Shown here: positions 21,410-32,257 of the stretch, piece after piece
Layout of the letters: the number at the start of each line of letters is the position of its first letter
Numbering within the stretch: position 1 is the stretch's first letter
Program-made: the position numbers and the translations under genes
The notes under the pieces: model-generated
What the model was told of the DNA's origin: nothing
What the model saw: the letters and a program-made list of their open reading frames with translations, nothing else
Databases searched by the model: none
Source of the DNA: Mixia osmundae IAM 14324
Lineage: Eukaryota; Basidiomycota; Mixiomycetes; Mixiales; Mixiaceae
NCBI RefSeq assembly: GCF_000708205.1
Contig: NW_014575562.1
Location: 63,616 to 127,615, forward strand
Direction: 5' to 3'
DNA length: 64,000 nt

Positions 21410-21876
21410 TTCTCGAATGCAGTGGACTGGTCCGACTGTTCAGACTGATCCAGTCTAGCATGCTACTTTAATGGTGCATGCCATCAGGACTCTTGGCGAT
21501 TGCTCGTTGATCAAGAAGGAATGGATGCATATGTATACGAAGTCATGACAGCAACATCGTCTACCCGTTGCGCAAGCCCATCGTCCTCGCGTTGTCATAT
21601 CGTTGCCCAGTCAGCAGGTAGTTCCGGTTTTCGGTGAACGCGAGAAGTGGAATCGGAGAATCGGCGAATTGGCTCGCTTGAGCACAGAAGGGCAAGAGAG
21701 TAGGAGCATCGAGCGATTGAGCAGGTTTGTTCGTCGCCGCAAGCACAGGCAAGGCTATTTGAAAATTCAAAAACTCCACCCGTTCGGCACAGCGGGCCGT
21801 TTGGGACAAAATTTCTCCCGTGGTGCACACCCGTCGAGTGAGTTTGCAAGTACGAGCTACTTCGACATCAGCCAAG

Positions 21877-22652
<776 letters not shown>

Positions 22653-22819
22653 ATGACTCGCTCTGTTCGTTGTACGCATCATCGATGCACATTTGCTCGC
22701 ATTCCCCGCCTCCCTTCGCTGTCACGCCGGTCCGCGCGCGTACCAAAGCAACGCCCATCGAACTCCTCCGTTGCTCTCTACCCTTTACGTCTCGACTTTC
22801 TCTCTGTCCTGTCCCAATC

Positions 22820-23772
22820 ATGCGAGCATACCTTGCGCTATCAGCACTTGCCTGGGCAGTCCCATTTGCCTCGGCAGCAGCCATCAGTCCGATCGTGTCT
22901 AACGGACGAGGCTGGGATGTCCTGCGTAAGTCTGACTCCTCTCGATCGACCGATGCCAACGCCTCAGAGCAGTCAGCATCCATGGAGATTGTTCGCAGAG
23001 AAGCAATCTCGGTCATTTCAGCTTCTTGGGACAGCAGATTCGGCTCTACACAAAGGACGGCAAGACTTTGCAAAAGGACGAGGTGCGAACTTCTTGCCGT
23101 CGGGTTGCGCAGCCTCATTCGGTGCTTGCGATGCGATAGTCAGCCAGTCAGCCATGGATCGAAATCGTAGCCTCTAAAATTATCGATCCGGAGAAAGGCG
23201 AGCGTGGCACGGTCATGCTGATTTTGCTCGAGGCAGTCATCGTAGGCCCAAGTTGTCAGTGGCATCGACACCCCTCAAACAATCTTGCTGATACCTTTCT
23301 ACGACAGCGTTTATGCCTGATTGGCCGTTCGATGGCACGTGCTGTCAGGCCGTCAGTCTGAGCTCACAGCGATGCGCTCGATGATGACGCCCAGTGGTCT
23401 CGCAGAAAACCTCGTACCGTCTTCGCATCAACCTTGAGACAGGTACGTGTGCTGACATTCGTAGCCCATCAGGCCTCATCCGGATGGCAGGCTCCGTCAG
23501 AAATACCAACACGCTCACATATCGGTACTTGATCAATGACAAGTGCGGCTTCTGCTAACTTTCGAACAGCTCCTGCAAGTCAGAGAGCGGGATGACCCCC
23601 GATCAGCGCTTCCCAGCATGTCCAAAGAGCTACGTGCCCGAGCCTCCTTGTCAGTACATCAGTGCTCGACGCAGTCTCGCTGACCGGCCGGCAATCAGTT
23701 GTCGCGTTTTGCGATTGGGCAGCACGTTCGATGCAATACCTCACTTGGCCTGTGTACGGCGATACATCTTAG
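22820..23772 (+). CDS. Family B secreted protein, copy B6
   Basis: The ATG at 22820 starts MRAYLALSALAWAVPFASA, a clear signal peptide. Spliced exons give LGHFSFLGQQIRLYTKDG, WIEIVASKIIDPEKGERG with TVMLILLEAVI, FMPDWPFDGTCC (about 23325), YRLRINLET (about 23440) and TPDQRFPACPKSYVPEPP (about 23620). These correspond in order to the blocks of B5. A final exon after an intron would end at a TAG near 23772. It is separated from the other B genes by about 9.5 kb of housekeeping genes. It is next to the large A-family cluster. Function unknown. Confidence 0.55.
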
Positions 23773-23876
23773 CTGGCGTCGAACGATGTTGTGCATCGTT
23801 TGGTGCAGGGGAAATGCAAAGCGCGAAAGCTACTCGTCGCAGGCTCTGTTTACGTTTCGTGTCGTCTATAAGAAGG

Positions 23877-23882
23877 CTTCGT
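23877..23882 (+). promoter_or_regulatory. TATA-like box
   Basis: TATAAG lies 53 bases before the ATG of the small secreted gene at 23935. Similar elements stand 49-55 bases before the ATG of two other secreted genes in the window (38825 and 28050). Confidence 0.45.
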
Positions 23883-23934
23883 TTGCTTCGGCTCACTTAG
23901 CCCTACGAGGACACAGAGCCAAACAACAGTCACC

Positions 23935-24292
23935 ATGTTCTTCAAGTCCACCATCGCTTCTGCCCTCGCCTGTCTTATCATCGTCGCGTCCGCGTCGCCC
24001 GTCACGCCCAAGTGAGCTCGACTGTGCGTGCTCTGTATCATGCTGAGCGGCATCAACAGCCTTGACGCGCGTCAAACTGTCAGTGATCAGGCGTATGTCT
24101 CACTATCATCATGTTCGGCCAGTGTTCATGCGAAGTAACAGAGGATCTGCGCTCAAAGGCGCCAAATTGGTCTGCGGTAGCTGTCCAAAGCATTGGACAT
24201 GTTGCGGTACTTTTCCTTCTGATGTATTGGGAGAACAAGCTGATCTTATAATTTCTTGGCAGGCAATTCATGCTGCATCATCGACTAAGTAG
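23935..24292 (+). CDS. Small cysteine-rich secreted protein
   Basis: The ATG at 23935 starts MFFKSTIASALACLIIVASA, a signal peptide. It is spliced after PVTP to NLDARQTVSDQ and, through an intron of about 50 bases, to GSALKGAKLVCGSC then PKHWTCCGTF. The frame ends IHAASSTK with a TAG at 24290-24292, total about 86 residues. The C-x2-C...CC pattern in a short secreted protein is common among fungal effector candidates, but that is only a class resemblance. No other copy occurs in the window. It lies tail to tail with the A1 gene. Confidence 0.5.
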
Positions 24293-24326
24293 CTCCTGTG
24301 CATGTATTGCATACAATTTGACAGCC

Positions 24327-24966
24327 TTAGCATGTGACTCCTTTGGCTGCAGCCGTGCCACAGCGAGGCAGGGTGTAGGAGCCCATCTTGAACGTGCCAT
24401 CGGTGGCCTTCTTGCCACCAACGGTCGAAGAAGGCGAGAGGAACCATGACTGGGAGCCTCCGCTGGAAGGATCGAGACTGCCTTGCTCTTCAGCGTTGCA
24501 TCCTTAGCTAAAGCTCGCACGCACATGAAGGTCCAAACAAAGCTAGCGTCTGCTGTCGAGAACTGAGCAAAGACCGCGTACTGATCCGCTCCGGGTGAGT
24601 GTGATGCTGACATGAAGCTCGACGGACTCACCCAGCCATTGAGGGTCGAGACGGGCGTTTTGACAGTGACAAAGTTGCATTGGTTCCAGCCGCTCACTGT
24701 GAAGCGCTGTTGTCATCGGTCAGTCATCCTGCTAGCAAAAGCGGAGATGAAGCAACCTTGTTGAACTGCGAGACAGTGTTGTCCCAGTTGCAGTTGAAGG
24801 AGCATGAAGCAGAGCCGCCTGGTCCGCTGATGTCGATCGAGCAACTTTCTGTCCAAACCTGAACGTCTCGTTCCACAGGTTGACCGAGTGCTGTGGTGCT
24901 TTCCTGAACGGTGGGGATAGCGCTCACGAAGCCGAGTGCGGCAATGAAGGCAACTCTGAGCAGCAT
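24327..24966 (-). CDS. Family A secreted protein, copy A1 (divergent)
   Basis: This is the downstream end of the A cluster. The ATG at 24966 starts MLLRVAFIAALGFVSAIP, then PVERDVQ where other copies have a dibasic site. Next come CSIDISGPGGSASCSFNCNW, then after introns VSGWNQCNFVTVKTPVSTL and SFVWTFMCV. The last exon, with SSGGSQSWFLSPSS and LPRCGTAAAKGVTC, ends in Cys-stop. The block order matches the other copies (signal, C-x-F core, W-x2-FLS, PRC...C-stop), but identity is low and it has more cysteines. It is probably a diverged founder or specialised copy. Confidence 0.6.
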
Positions 24967-25070
24967 TGTCGTTGATGAGGACAGTCAACGCTGAGAAGCA
25001 AAGAAGTCAACAGGCTGCACCGCACGAATCTCCGCCGAAACGCAGATGCGATGCAATTGATGTCCGCTTG

Positions 25071-25734
25071 CTAGCAACTGACACCTTTCGGATTACGGCT
25101 GGTGTCATAGTAACATCGCGGAATGGAATCGTTGTCAAGTTGCAGGAGGGCGGCTGTATCGTCATTTAGATAGGTGTCGCGGAGGTGCGAGGCCGCCGAC
25201 AGAAGCCAAGCGGTCCAGTCACCCGTGAAAGGATCGATGCTGATCCAGTGTGAGTGCATGTGAGCGAGGTTGACGCGAGTCTACAAGACACGTACACGCC
25301 ACTAATGTAGATGCTGGTGCTCTCAAAGACGCTAGAGACCTCGATAGCCGCTGCGGACTGCGTCTGCACGTCAGCGCAGTACGTGATCGCTCGTCGTGGG
25401 CGAACAAAGTCTTCTTCCGGCAAGAAGATGTACTTGGCGCTATCGATTTGACAATTTGTTGAGGGGTTCTGAGCTGTTATACTCTGATCTGACGAGTGAA
25501 TGGCACGTAGCTCGTAAACCGGAGGCTGACCTTTTCTGCGGAGTACCAGGTCACATCGAAGGTGCAGTCCCAAAAGTCACCGGCATAGACGTAAGCGCTA
25601 AAGGTCTCGCCTCCATGGCGCTTGACGACTGTCGTATCTTGATCTCTCAAAGGTGACAGACTGTGCACCAATGTTGCTGCGCAGGCGAGCACTGCGGGTA
25701 TCGCCGAATTGGGTCTCATTGCGCTGAAGAGCAA
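25071..25734 (-). CDS. Family A secreted protein, copy A2
   Basis: The start is at 25734 (MLFSAMRPNS) or 25719 (MRPNSAIPAVLACAATLVHS). A signal peptide is followed by DTTVVKRHGG, in which KR is a likely Kex2 cleavage site. The core is FWDCTFDVTWYS, the middle exon contains AAAIEVSSVFESTSIYISG, and the last exon reads FTGDWTAWLLSAASHLRDTY and IPRCYYDTSRNPKGVSC-stop. It is separated from A1 by 104 bases and from A3 by 181. Three exons at least are implied, matching the other copies. Confidence 0.65.
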
Positions 25735-25915
25735 GCTGCGAGCCGCAGGAAGAGATGGACAGGGATACAGGAGCGGCAGTGATGAAGCCGATACGCAATA
25801 CGCCGCATGACTACGGCTGCACTGACGACCGCGATCCGTTCGGGCAACACAGAACCGGAATCACACCTTTTTGCCATGGCTTGAGGGAAATGCATCTGAT
25901 TCATAGTTCGTATTC

Positions 25916-26587
25916 TTAGCAATCGATGCCGGGAGGGTCGCGCTTGGTGTCGTAGAAGCAGCGCGGCAGTCTAGCCGTCCCGGAGCCATCGAGCTCTAAG
26001 AAGACCTCTGTATCATCATCGAGATAGGTTCCGTCGATTCGCGAAGCAGTCGAGAGGAGCCAAGCAGACAGTTTCCCCGAAGGACTGACGCTAGCATAAG
26101 ACGTCGTAAGCCTGCAGCGAAAGTAAGAGGAATTGAAGTACTTGCGTGGCGACAAAGTAGACGTTTGTCCGCGGATTTGAGTTACTGGCGATTTCGATCG
26201 AGACATCACACTGGCGCGAAGGCTATCAGTCCTAAGCAATGCAAATTATTCTAGCGCCGTCATACTGTGGCTTGGCTGGGAAGACAGAAAGCCGTTGCGG
26301 CTACGGCGTGACAATTTGGGGCAAAATTCTTGATGACCGCTTGCTGGCGCTCAATCATCAGAGTGGTCCAGACTCTTTGGCAGGGATCTTACTTTTGGGA
26401 CTGGATGCCAGGTCACATCGAAGGAGCATGTCCAGGGTGGATTGGTGAAGTCAATGTATGCAGCTTGAGTATGGTCTCCATTATCGCGCCGAGCGACTTC
26501 TGGCTTGTGCACTGGGCTGATGGCGGCACTGCCGACGAGCGATGTTGCAAGTGCGCCGAGCACGTGTCTTGTAAGGCCGTGTCTCAT
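25916..26587 (-). CDS. Family A secreted protein, copy A3
   Basis: The ATG at 26587 starts MRHGLTRHVLGALATSLVGS, then a short propeptide to VARRDNG (dibasic RR). The core is PPWTCSFDVTWHPVPK. A middle exon contains CDVSIEIASNSNPRTNVYF, and the last exon reads GKLSAWLLSTASRIDGTYLD and LPRCFYDTKRDPPGIDC-stop. It is closest to A2 in the core (C-x-FDVTW) and in the last exon. It is presumably secreted and processed. The role is unknown. Confidence 0.65.
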
Positions 26588-26802
26588 GCTGCAGCTTCAC
26601 TTGATGCTTTCACGGGAGGTGGGAAACGACGGAGAGCGACCTCTGTGACATGGGCGCATCTACACACTGTCTGAACGTTCTCCGTGAAAACGCTGCGACA
26701 TCATTCCGCGGAATCGTCAAAGGAGCCGATAGCAGTCGATGCTCGAGTAACGCTGCGCGTGTTGTGTGAGCTTCCACAGAATGCCATCTACTGCGACGCA
26801 CC

Positions 26803-27001
26803 TCATCGATTGATAAAGTCGAAATCGTAAAAGACGATGAAAGGGCGAAGCCTGTGTTCAGGCTCAGTGATGATGAGATAGACTGGCCATCCGACATTGC
26901 CATTGCGTTGCTTTAGACCGCTACTGTCTATTTTGGCGTCGACAACGGCGCCACGAGCAAGTAAGACGAAGCTCGCAAGAAGCGCAATCAGTACATCAGC
27001 T
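26803..27001 (-). pseudogene. Relic first exon of family A
   Basis: On the minus strand one frame reads LADVLIALLASFVLLARGAV, then VDAKIDSSGLKQ and VGWPVYLIITEPEHRLRPF with VFYDFDF. This layout mirrors A7: signal peptide, KVDTNAAAMRR, QPGTFTVEFLTNDEKPFHC, IFDVAMDF. There is no ATG in frame before the hydrophobic stretch, the core cysteine is replaced, and no matching second or third exon is found downstream. It is therefore read as a broken copy in the 760-base gap between A3 and A4. The match is by eye and modest. Confidence 0.45.
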
Positions 27002-27351
27002 AGCCGTCTTGAACATGCTGTATAATAGCTCGATAATCAATGCTTGCAAGCCGGACTCCAGAGCAAATTGGCACAAATGTGAGGGACGAGATTGCATCGT
27101 GCGACATGCAGCGACGTTGCTGTCGCGATGACCGAGCGCCGGCGCGGGACCGTGCAGAGCCTCCTGCGACTCGCGGAACCCGCTTGTCGTTTGAAAACGG
27201 CAGGATGGGCAGCTTGAGAGCCATCGCATGTAACATGCCATGCAGCTGTTGCGCGGAGATGATGAGAGTCTTACACACTGGCCCATGAGCTCTTCACAGC
27301 TGTCTTATTGCGATGACGAGCCCGTATATGCATTGTCAACCTGCCAGAGCC

Positions 27352-28050
27352 CTAGCAATTGATGCCTGGCTGATTGAGCTTGGTGTCATACAAGCAGCGC
27401 GGAACCTCGACGTCGCTGTCCGGTGTCTTGAACCTGAGTATCGCATTGGTGCTGTCACCAAGGCCGATTTTCCCAAGATGCGAAGCAGACGAAAGGAGCC
27501 AAGCTTGCCATGTACCCGTCTCGACATCGGCACTGTAAGGACTGCTCAATCGTGGCTAGGAACATGCTGCTCAGACCTACGTCACTGAAATGTCGATCTT
27601 AGTTGTCTTGTCATCATTGAGGACCTCGATGAAGACGCTCTGACAGCCTTGGTGAGCGGAGATTGCAGGGAAAGAGCAGCTCCACGGACGACGACGCTGA
27701 GATCTCCCCAGAATTGGCTCGTGATCACGTTGCCGAGCTGACAACCTTGCGCAAAGTTACGAGGCTCGTAGCGCTACTTTACCGAGTCAATACGAGGACT
27801 CTTTCAGGATGGGGAGATAACACGCCTTGCTGAAAGGCACGCCAAAGGTGACGTCAACATCGAAGATGCACTCGAATGTCTTTGCGCCCTCGTCCACGTG
27901 AAGGTCAACCGTGAACGTGTAAGGCTTGTTGACGAGTCGCTTGACGATGGCGTTTTCGTCAGCTCTGAGGCCACCGATGACCGCAGCGTGGACGACGGTC
28001 ACAAAGCCAAGCGCAAGTATGGTGGCACCCCGCATTGCTGTGGTCTTCAT
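27352..28050 (-). CDS. Family A secreted protein, copy A4
   Basis: The start is at 28050 (MKTTAMRGATILALGFVTVV), although the inner ATG at 28035 aligns with MRSF of A5 and A7. The signal peptide ends near VHA, then AVIGGLRADENAIVKRLVNK with a KR site. The core is KTFECIFDVDVTFGVPFS. Further exons give FAQGCQLGNVITSQFWGD and SVFIEVLNDDKTTKIDISVT. The last exon has GTWQAWLLSSASHLGKIG and VPRCLYDTKLNQPGINC-stop. All family blocks are present and intact, giving about 190 residues in four exons. Confidence 0.7.
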
Positions 28051-28104
28051 CGTGCTGTACAGTATCGAACGAGACACCAGTTGCTGAGAGCCATGGCACG
28101 GAAG

Positions 28105-28110
28105 CTTATA
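28105..28110 (-). promoter_or_regulatory. TATA-like box upstream of A4
   Basis: TATAAG is read on the minus strand 54 bases before the ATG at 28050. The same spacing is seen at 23877 and 38771 in front of other secreted genes. Confidence 0.4.
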
Positions 28111-28318
28111 ACGGTCGGATTGACAACGCATTGAGTCTCAAATCGGCCATCGCGAACGTTTTCGCGATTCTGGTCGCTTCGAGTCGTGCGGAGCGGTCGT
28201 CGATACTCGTATTAGGATGGAACTTTGCGATAGCCGTATTCCATGTAGCAATACGATCCCTGATAAACTTGTGCAGTGTCGCAGAAGACGGCCTGCAACC
28301 TGTTCTGCTCGCAAAAGG

Positions 28319-28331
28319 CTCATCGATGCAT
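28319..28331 (-). repeat. Shared 3' flank motif of A5
   Basis: CTCATCGATGCAT on the plus strand, 11 bases beyond the A5 stop. The same 13 bases stand at 29327-29339 beyond A6, and 12 of them at 30352-30363 beyond A7. Confidence 0.6.
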
Positions 28332-28341
28332 TGTACATAGA

Positions 28342-29012
28342 CTAGCATTTGACGCCTGGTTTGTTGAGCTTGGTCTGGTAAAAGCAGCGAGGGACTAGAC
28401 GACCGCTGTTGACACCATCGATCGCGAGTGAGGCGTCAGTCGTGTCACCAAGATAAGTATTACCGATATGCGAGGCGGTAGAGAGGAGCCAGGCTTGCCA
28501 GTTGCCTGTCTTGATATCGGCACTGCTCAAGCCGGTCAGTCACAGTCGACTGTAGTATGATGAGAAGATCTACGCTATGGAAACGTCGAGGGTCGTCAAC
28601 TTGTCGCTGCTGAGGACTTCGATTAAGACACTCTGAATGGCCGCGTTAGCTCTCGAAGCTTATGATGAGATAGTCCCCGACAACACGACCCAGAAGCTCA
28701 TTCGTCGAGATCCTGCCGAGCTGACAACCTTGCACAAAGTTTTGTGGCTTGTAGCGCTGCTTGACAACTCATTATCCCAGCTTGCCAATGGACGAAAGAT
28801 CTACGCACTTGGCTGAGAGGCAAGCTGAGATCTACCGCAACATCAAAGACACACTCGAAAAAGTTCTCGTCGCCGGCGATGATGTCAACAATGAAAATTG
28901 ACGGCTGGCCAGCTCGCTTGGCGACGACGTTTCCATCGGCGGGATCGCCGCCGATGACTGCAGCATGGACGATAGCCACAAAGGCGAGAGCAAGCATGGC
29001 GAATGAGCGCAT
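28342..29012 (-). CDS. Family A secreted protein, copy A5
   Basis: The ATG at 29012 starts MRSFAMLALAFVAIVHAAVI, then DGNVVAKRAGQ (KR site). The core is NFFECVFDVAVDLSLPLS. A middle exon contains FVQGCQLGRISTNEL, and another contains IEVLSSDKLTTLDVS. The last exon reads GNWQAWLLSTASHIGNTYLG and VPRCFYQTKLNKPGVKC-stop. It is very similar to A4, A6 and A7, suggesting recent tandem duplication. A 13-base motif shared with A6 and A7 lies just after the stop (28319-28331). Confidence 0.7.
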
Positions 29013-29326
29013 CGCTATAGTGTGAGAAACGGTATGCCAACCGATGGACACGAGCGAGGAGAGGAGAGGATTCTTTGGTGGGTCACGACGACGGATACGA
29101 ATTGTCGCGAATGCGTGTATGTTTCATGCTTACTTCGGGAGAGGGCGCGTGATCAGCGTACTTTTGCCTGCTCTTTGTAGCTCGTCGTCATACTCGGAGT
29201 CTGTCGTCGCAAATTCGTGTCAATCGACGAAGCGAGGAATGGAGATGCATGCTTGAAGCGTGCAGCAGCTGAAAGTGGCGAATATACGCGACGTCCAGAT
29301 GACTAGGCTGTGTCGCTGCAGATAGC

Positions 29327-29339
29327 CTCATCGATGCAT
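29327..29339 (-). repeat. Shared 3' flank motif of A6
   Basis: CTCATCGATGCAT, 11 bases beyond the A6 stop, identical to the motif beyond A5. Confidence 0.6.
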
Positions 29340-29349
29340 ATCATGAACG

Positions 29350-30023
29350 TCAACAGCTGACACCTGGCTGATTGAGCTTAGTGTCGTAAAAGCAGCGCGG
29401 AAGCTGGGCGCCGCTATCAGCATCATCATTAAGCAGGAGGTCTGCGCCTGTCTTGTCGTCAAGGTAGGTGCTGCCGACATGTGAAGCGGTAGAAAGAAGC
29501 CAAGCTCGCCAGGTCCCCGTCTGCATATCGGCGCTACTCGCAATGATCAGCTGGGACGCAGTCAATCGGAGCGCAACCTTACGCTACGGAGATGTCGATG
29601 GTTGTAGTTTTGTCAGTACTGACAAGCTCAATGAGTACGCTCTGATAGCTTCCGTCAGTGGCTGACATTCGGATCGGGAGATCCACGGACAATGTCACCG
29701 AGGAGCTCGTTGACCGAGATCCTGCCGAGCTGGCAGTCTCCGTGAAAATTGCCGGGCGTGTAGCGCTGCTCGACAAGTTAGCCTTTGGTAGCTTGAGAGC
29801 GGGCGGACAGATCGGTCACCTGGCTCAGAGGTGCGCCAAAGTCTGTCTCGACGTCGAAGATACACTCAAATAAGGTGTTGCCTCCGATGAGCAAATCGAC
29901 CGTGAAGACGGTTCGGGGGATCACTCGCTTAGCGACAATGTGCGAGTCATCATTGTTGCCGCCGCTCGTGGCGGCCTTGACGAGAGTAACGGAGGCAACG
30001 GCGAGTAGTGCGAGAAGGCGCAT
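29350..30023 (-). CDS. Family A secreted protein, copy A6
   Basis: The ATG at 30023 starts MRLLALLAVASVTLVKAATS, then DSHIVAKRVIPR (KR site). The core is NTLFECIFDVETDFGAPLS. Middle exons include DCQLGRISVNELLGDIVRG and IELVSTDKTTTIDISV. The last exon reads TGTWRAWLLSTASHVGSTYL and LPRCFYDTKLNQPGVSC-stop. All blocks are intact. It lies 337 bases from A5 and 350 from A7 on the same strand. A longer ATG at 30140 is in frame but adds a non-signal extension, so 30023 is preferred. Confidence 0.7.
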
Positions 30024-30351
30024 CGCTGTAATGTTTATAGTCCTGAGATGGTCTCGCACGAGAAGGGGTAAGAGGCGACGAGCGCGCAAAGCGCTTCGCA
30101 CAGTCGCATTGGCGACGGAAGGAAATAGGGGCTCAAACACGGCAGTTGATGTCAGCAGTATCGCTGCATCTGACGTGTGCCAGATCCATACCGTCGTCGT
30201 GGAAGAGAACGCGATACGCGTCTCTTTGGCGCGCCGTGATGAAGATCATGGGTAAGCAACGAGATGCGAACTGAACGTGGGTCAACTGCGCAAGTCAGCC
30301 TATGGGATCAGAAGTGACGATCTTGCTGCGTCGTTGGAACAGGCTCATCGA

Positions 30352-30363
30352 TCATCGATGCAT
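30352..30363 (-). repeat. Shared 3' flank motif of A7
   Basis: TCATCGATGCAT, 10 bases beyond the A7 stop, preceded by a partial second copy (CTCATCGAT from about 30344). Confidence 0.55.
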
Positions 30364-30373
30364 TGGACGGATA

Positions 30374-31051
30374 TCAACAGCTGACGCCTGGCTGGTTAAA
30401 TTTGGTATCGAAAAAGCAGCGCGGAAGCTCGTAATCGCCGTCAGCCACGTGAACTCTGAGATCTGCGCTACTTTCGTCGCCCAGGTATGTGGCGCCGACG
30501 TGCGAAGCGGTGGACAAGAGCCAAGCTGTCCAGATGCTCGTCTGTTTATCGGCACTGGTCGACTTGATGAGCTACAGTGCAGATGGTGCACATCGACGGG
30601 AAGACTTACGTGATGGACAAATCAATCGTTGTGCTCTTGTCAGAACTAAGAACTTCGATAAAGATGCTCTGTGAGCGTTCGTCAGTCCTCGACTGGTACC
30701 GTTTGAAAAGTCACAGACAATGTTCCCCAAGAGTTCGTTCGTTGAGACTTTGCCGAGGTGACAACCTGGCGCAAAGTTTGTAGGCTGGTAGCGCTGCTTG
30801 GTGAATCAGTCTAGGGTCCTGTTGAGATGAGGCAGATCTCTTACCTGACCAAGAGCTGCATCGAAATCCATTGCGACATCAAAGATACAGTGGAATGGCT
30901 TTTCGTCATTAGTCAGGAATTCGACTGTGAAAGTACCGGGCTGGTAGAAACGTCGCATGGCGGCGGCGTTCGTATCGACTTTGATGCTGCCGATAACTGC
31001 AGCGCATACGGAAGCAGCAGAGGCAATGGCGAACACGGCGAAAGAGCGCAT
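30374..31051 (-). CDS. Family A secreted protein, copy A7
   Basis: The ATG at 31051 starts MRSFAVFAIASAASVCAAVI, then NAAAMRRFYQ (RR site). The core is KPFHCIFDVAMDFDAALG. A middle exon contains FAPGCHLGKVSTNELLGN, another contains IEVLSSDKSTTIDLS. The last exon reads SIWTAWLLSTASHVGATYLG and LPRCFFDTKFNQPGVSC-stop. All blocks are present. It is presumably secreted and cut after the dibasic site, leaving a mature protein with few cysteines. Confidence 0.7.
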
Positions 31052-31193
31052 CTTAGCTTCGATCTTGCAAAGGCTTAGCAAAGCGAGCGCAACAAGAACG
31101 TCGTAGGACTGTGAGGCTATTTCCAGCAACGAAACGGTGCAACGATCGCGGTGACAATGCATTCGGTCTCAGATTGTGGTCACGGCAACTGAT

Positions 31194-31866
31194 TCAACAG
31201 GTGGGGCCGCACTTGGTGCTGTAATAGCAACGGGCCAGCTGTCTGGTCTGGCCAAAATCGAGCGTTGCGAGCGAGGTGTCGTCGTATGAGATTTTGCCGG
31301 TATGGGTACCCTTGGCAAGCAGCCAGGCCGTCCAGCCACCTGATTAAAGCTTATCAGCTGTGCTATAAGTGCATCGTCATTGGCTTCACCTGTGGCAAGG
31401 TTAGCTGAAGCTGTGATGACCCAGACTGACTGCTTGTCGTCCGACTGAAGCTCGATATAGACGCCCATCTGGATATGAGTTCAGCAAGGCAGACGCGCAA
31501 AGCAAGCAAGTGAGCGCACGACACCAGTCTTGTTGGGGACGACGACGGTGATGGTACGGATGGCAATGCAGCCCTGTGTACCAGTAGCGACCATCTCTGT
31601 GTATCTCATCAGCTGATTCGGAGACTGTTCTCTCGCAACACACTGCTGGTAGCCGGATTGTTGGCAAAGAACTCCAAGTCAAATTGGCATTGGACGCTGA
31701 CGGGCGTGTAGACGTTGAGTGAGCAGGCCCAGGTGTCTTGGTCAGAGTCACGCCGGGTGAGACTAGCAGATGTCAATGTCAAGGCTTGGACTTGCTCGGC
31801 GGGCAGGGCAAAGGCAACTGCAACAAGAGATGCGACGAGAGCGAGCATAGCATTCCTGCGCATCAT
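31194..31866 (-). CDS. Family A secreted protein, copy A8 (divergent)
   Basis: This is the upstream end of the cluster. The ATG at 31866 starts MMRRNAMLALVASLVAVAFA, then SASLTRRDSDQD (RR site). The core reads WACSLNVYTPVSVQCQFDLE. A middle exon gives MGVYIELQSDDKQSVWVITA. The last exon ends WTAWLLAKGTHTGKISYDD then LARCYYSTKCGPTC-stop. The last-exon motif is shortened relative to A2-A7, and an extra cysteine pair is present. Like A1 it is diverged, so the two ends of the array differ most from its middle. Confidence 0.65.
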
Positions 31867-32257
31867 CGTTGGAAGTATGCGTGGACGTAGAGAGTCATCA
31901 GCATCCAGGCGAGATGCCTTCAGGAGAGGAGGGAGCAGTGCAGAGACGGAATTTATTCGTCCAGAGACGATTTCGCCGTGCTTCTCCGCAGTTTTGCCGT
32001 CGCGTCCATGTCGACCGAGAAGCGTGAGAGATTTACCAAAGAAGGCAGGCGACGCCAAAGCTGGAGTCGACGTCAGCTCCGCCAGCGACTAGTCGAGTCT
32101 ACCTTCCAATATCTCAGACCTGCTCGAGCGGACTTGCATAGCCAGTGACGAGATATACAAAGTAGGTGCAGCCCGCGAGAAAGCGCGGGACTTGCCAGTC
32201 CAGCAAGAGTCTCCGCTAAGCATTACCGCCCTGACAGGAACATTGGCAGCACCGAAC

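Noticed and set aside
24327-31866. CRISPR-like or satellite repeat array
   Set aside because: The periodicity comes from coding gene copies of about 1 kb, not from short direct repeats with spacers.
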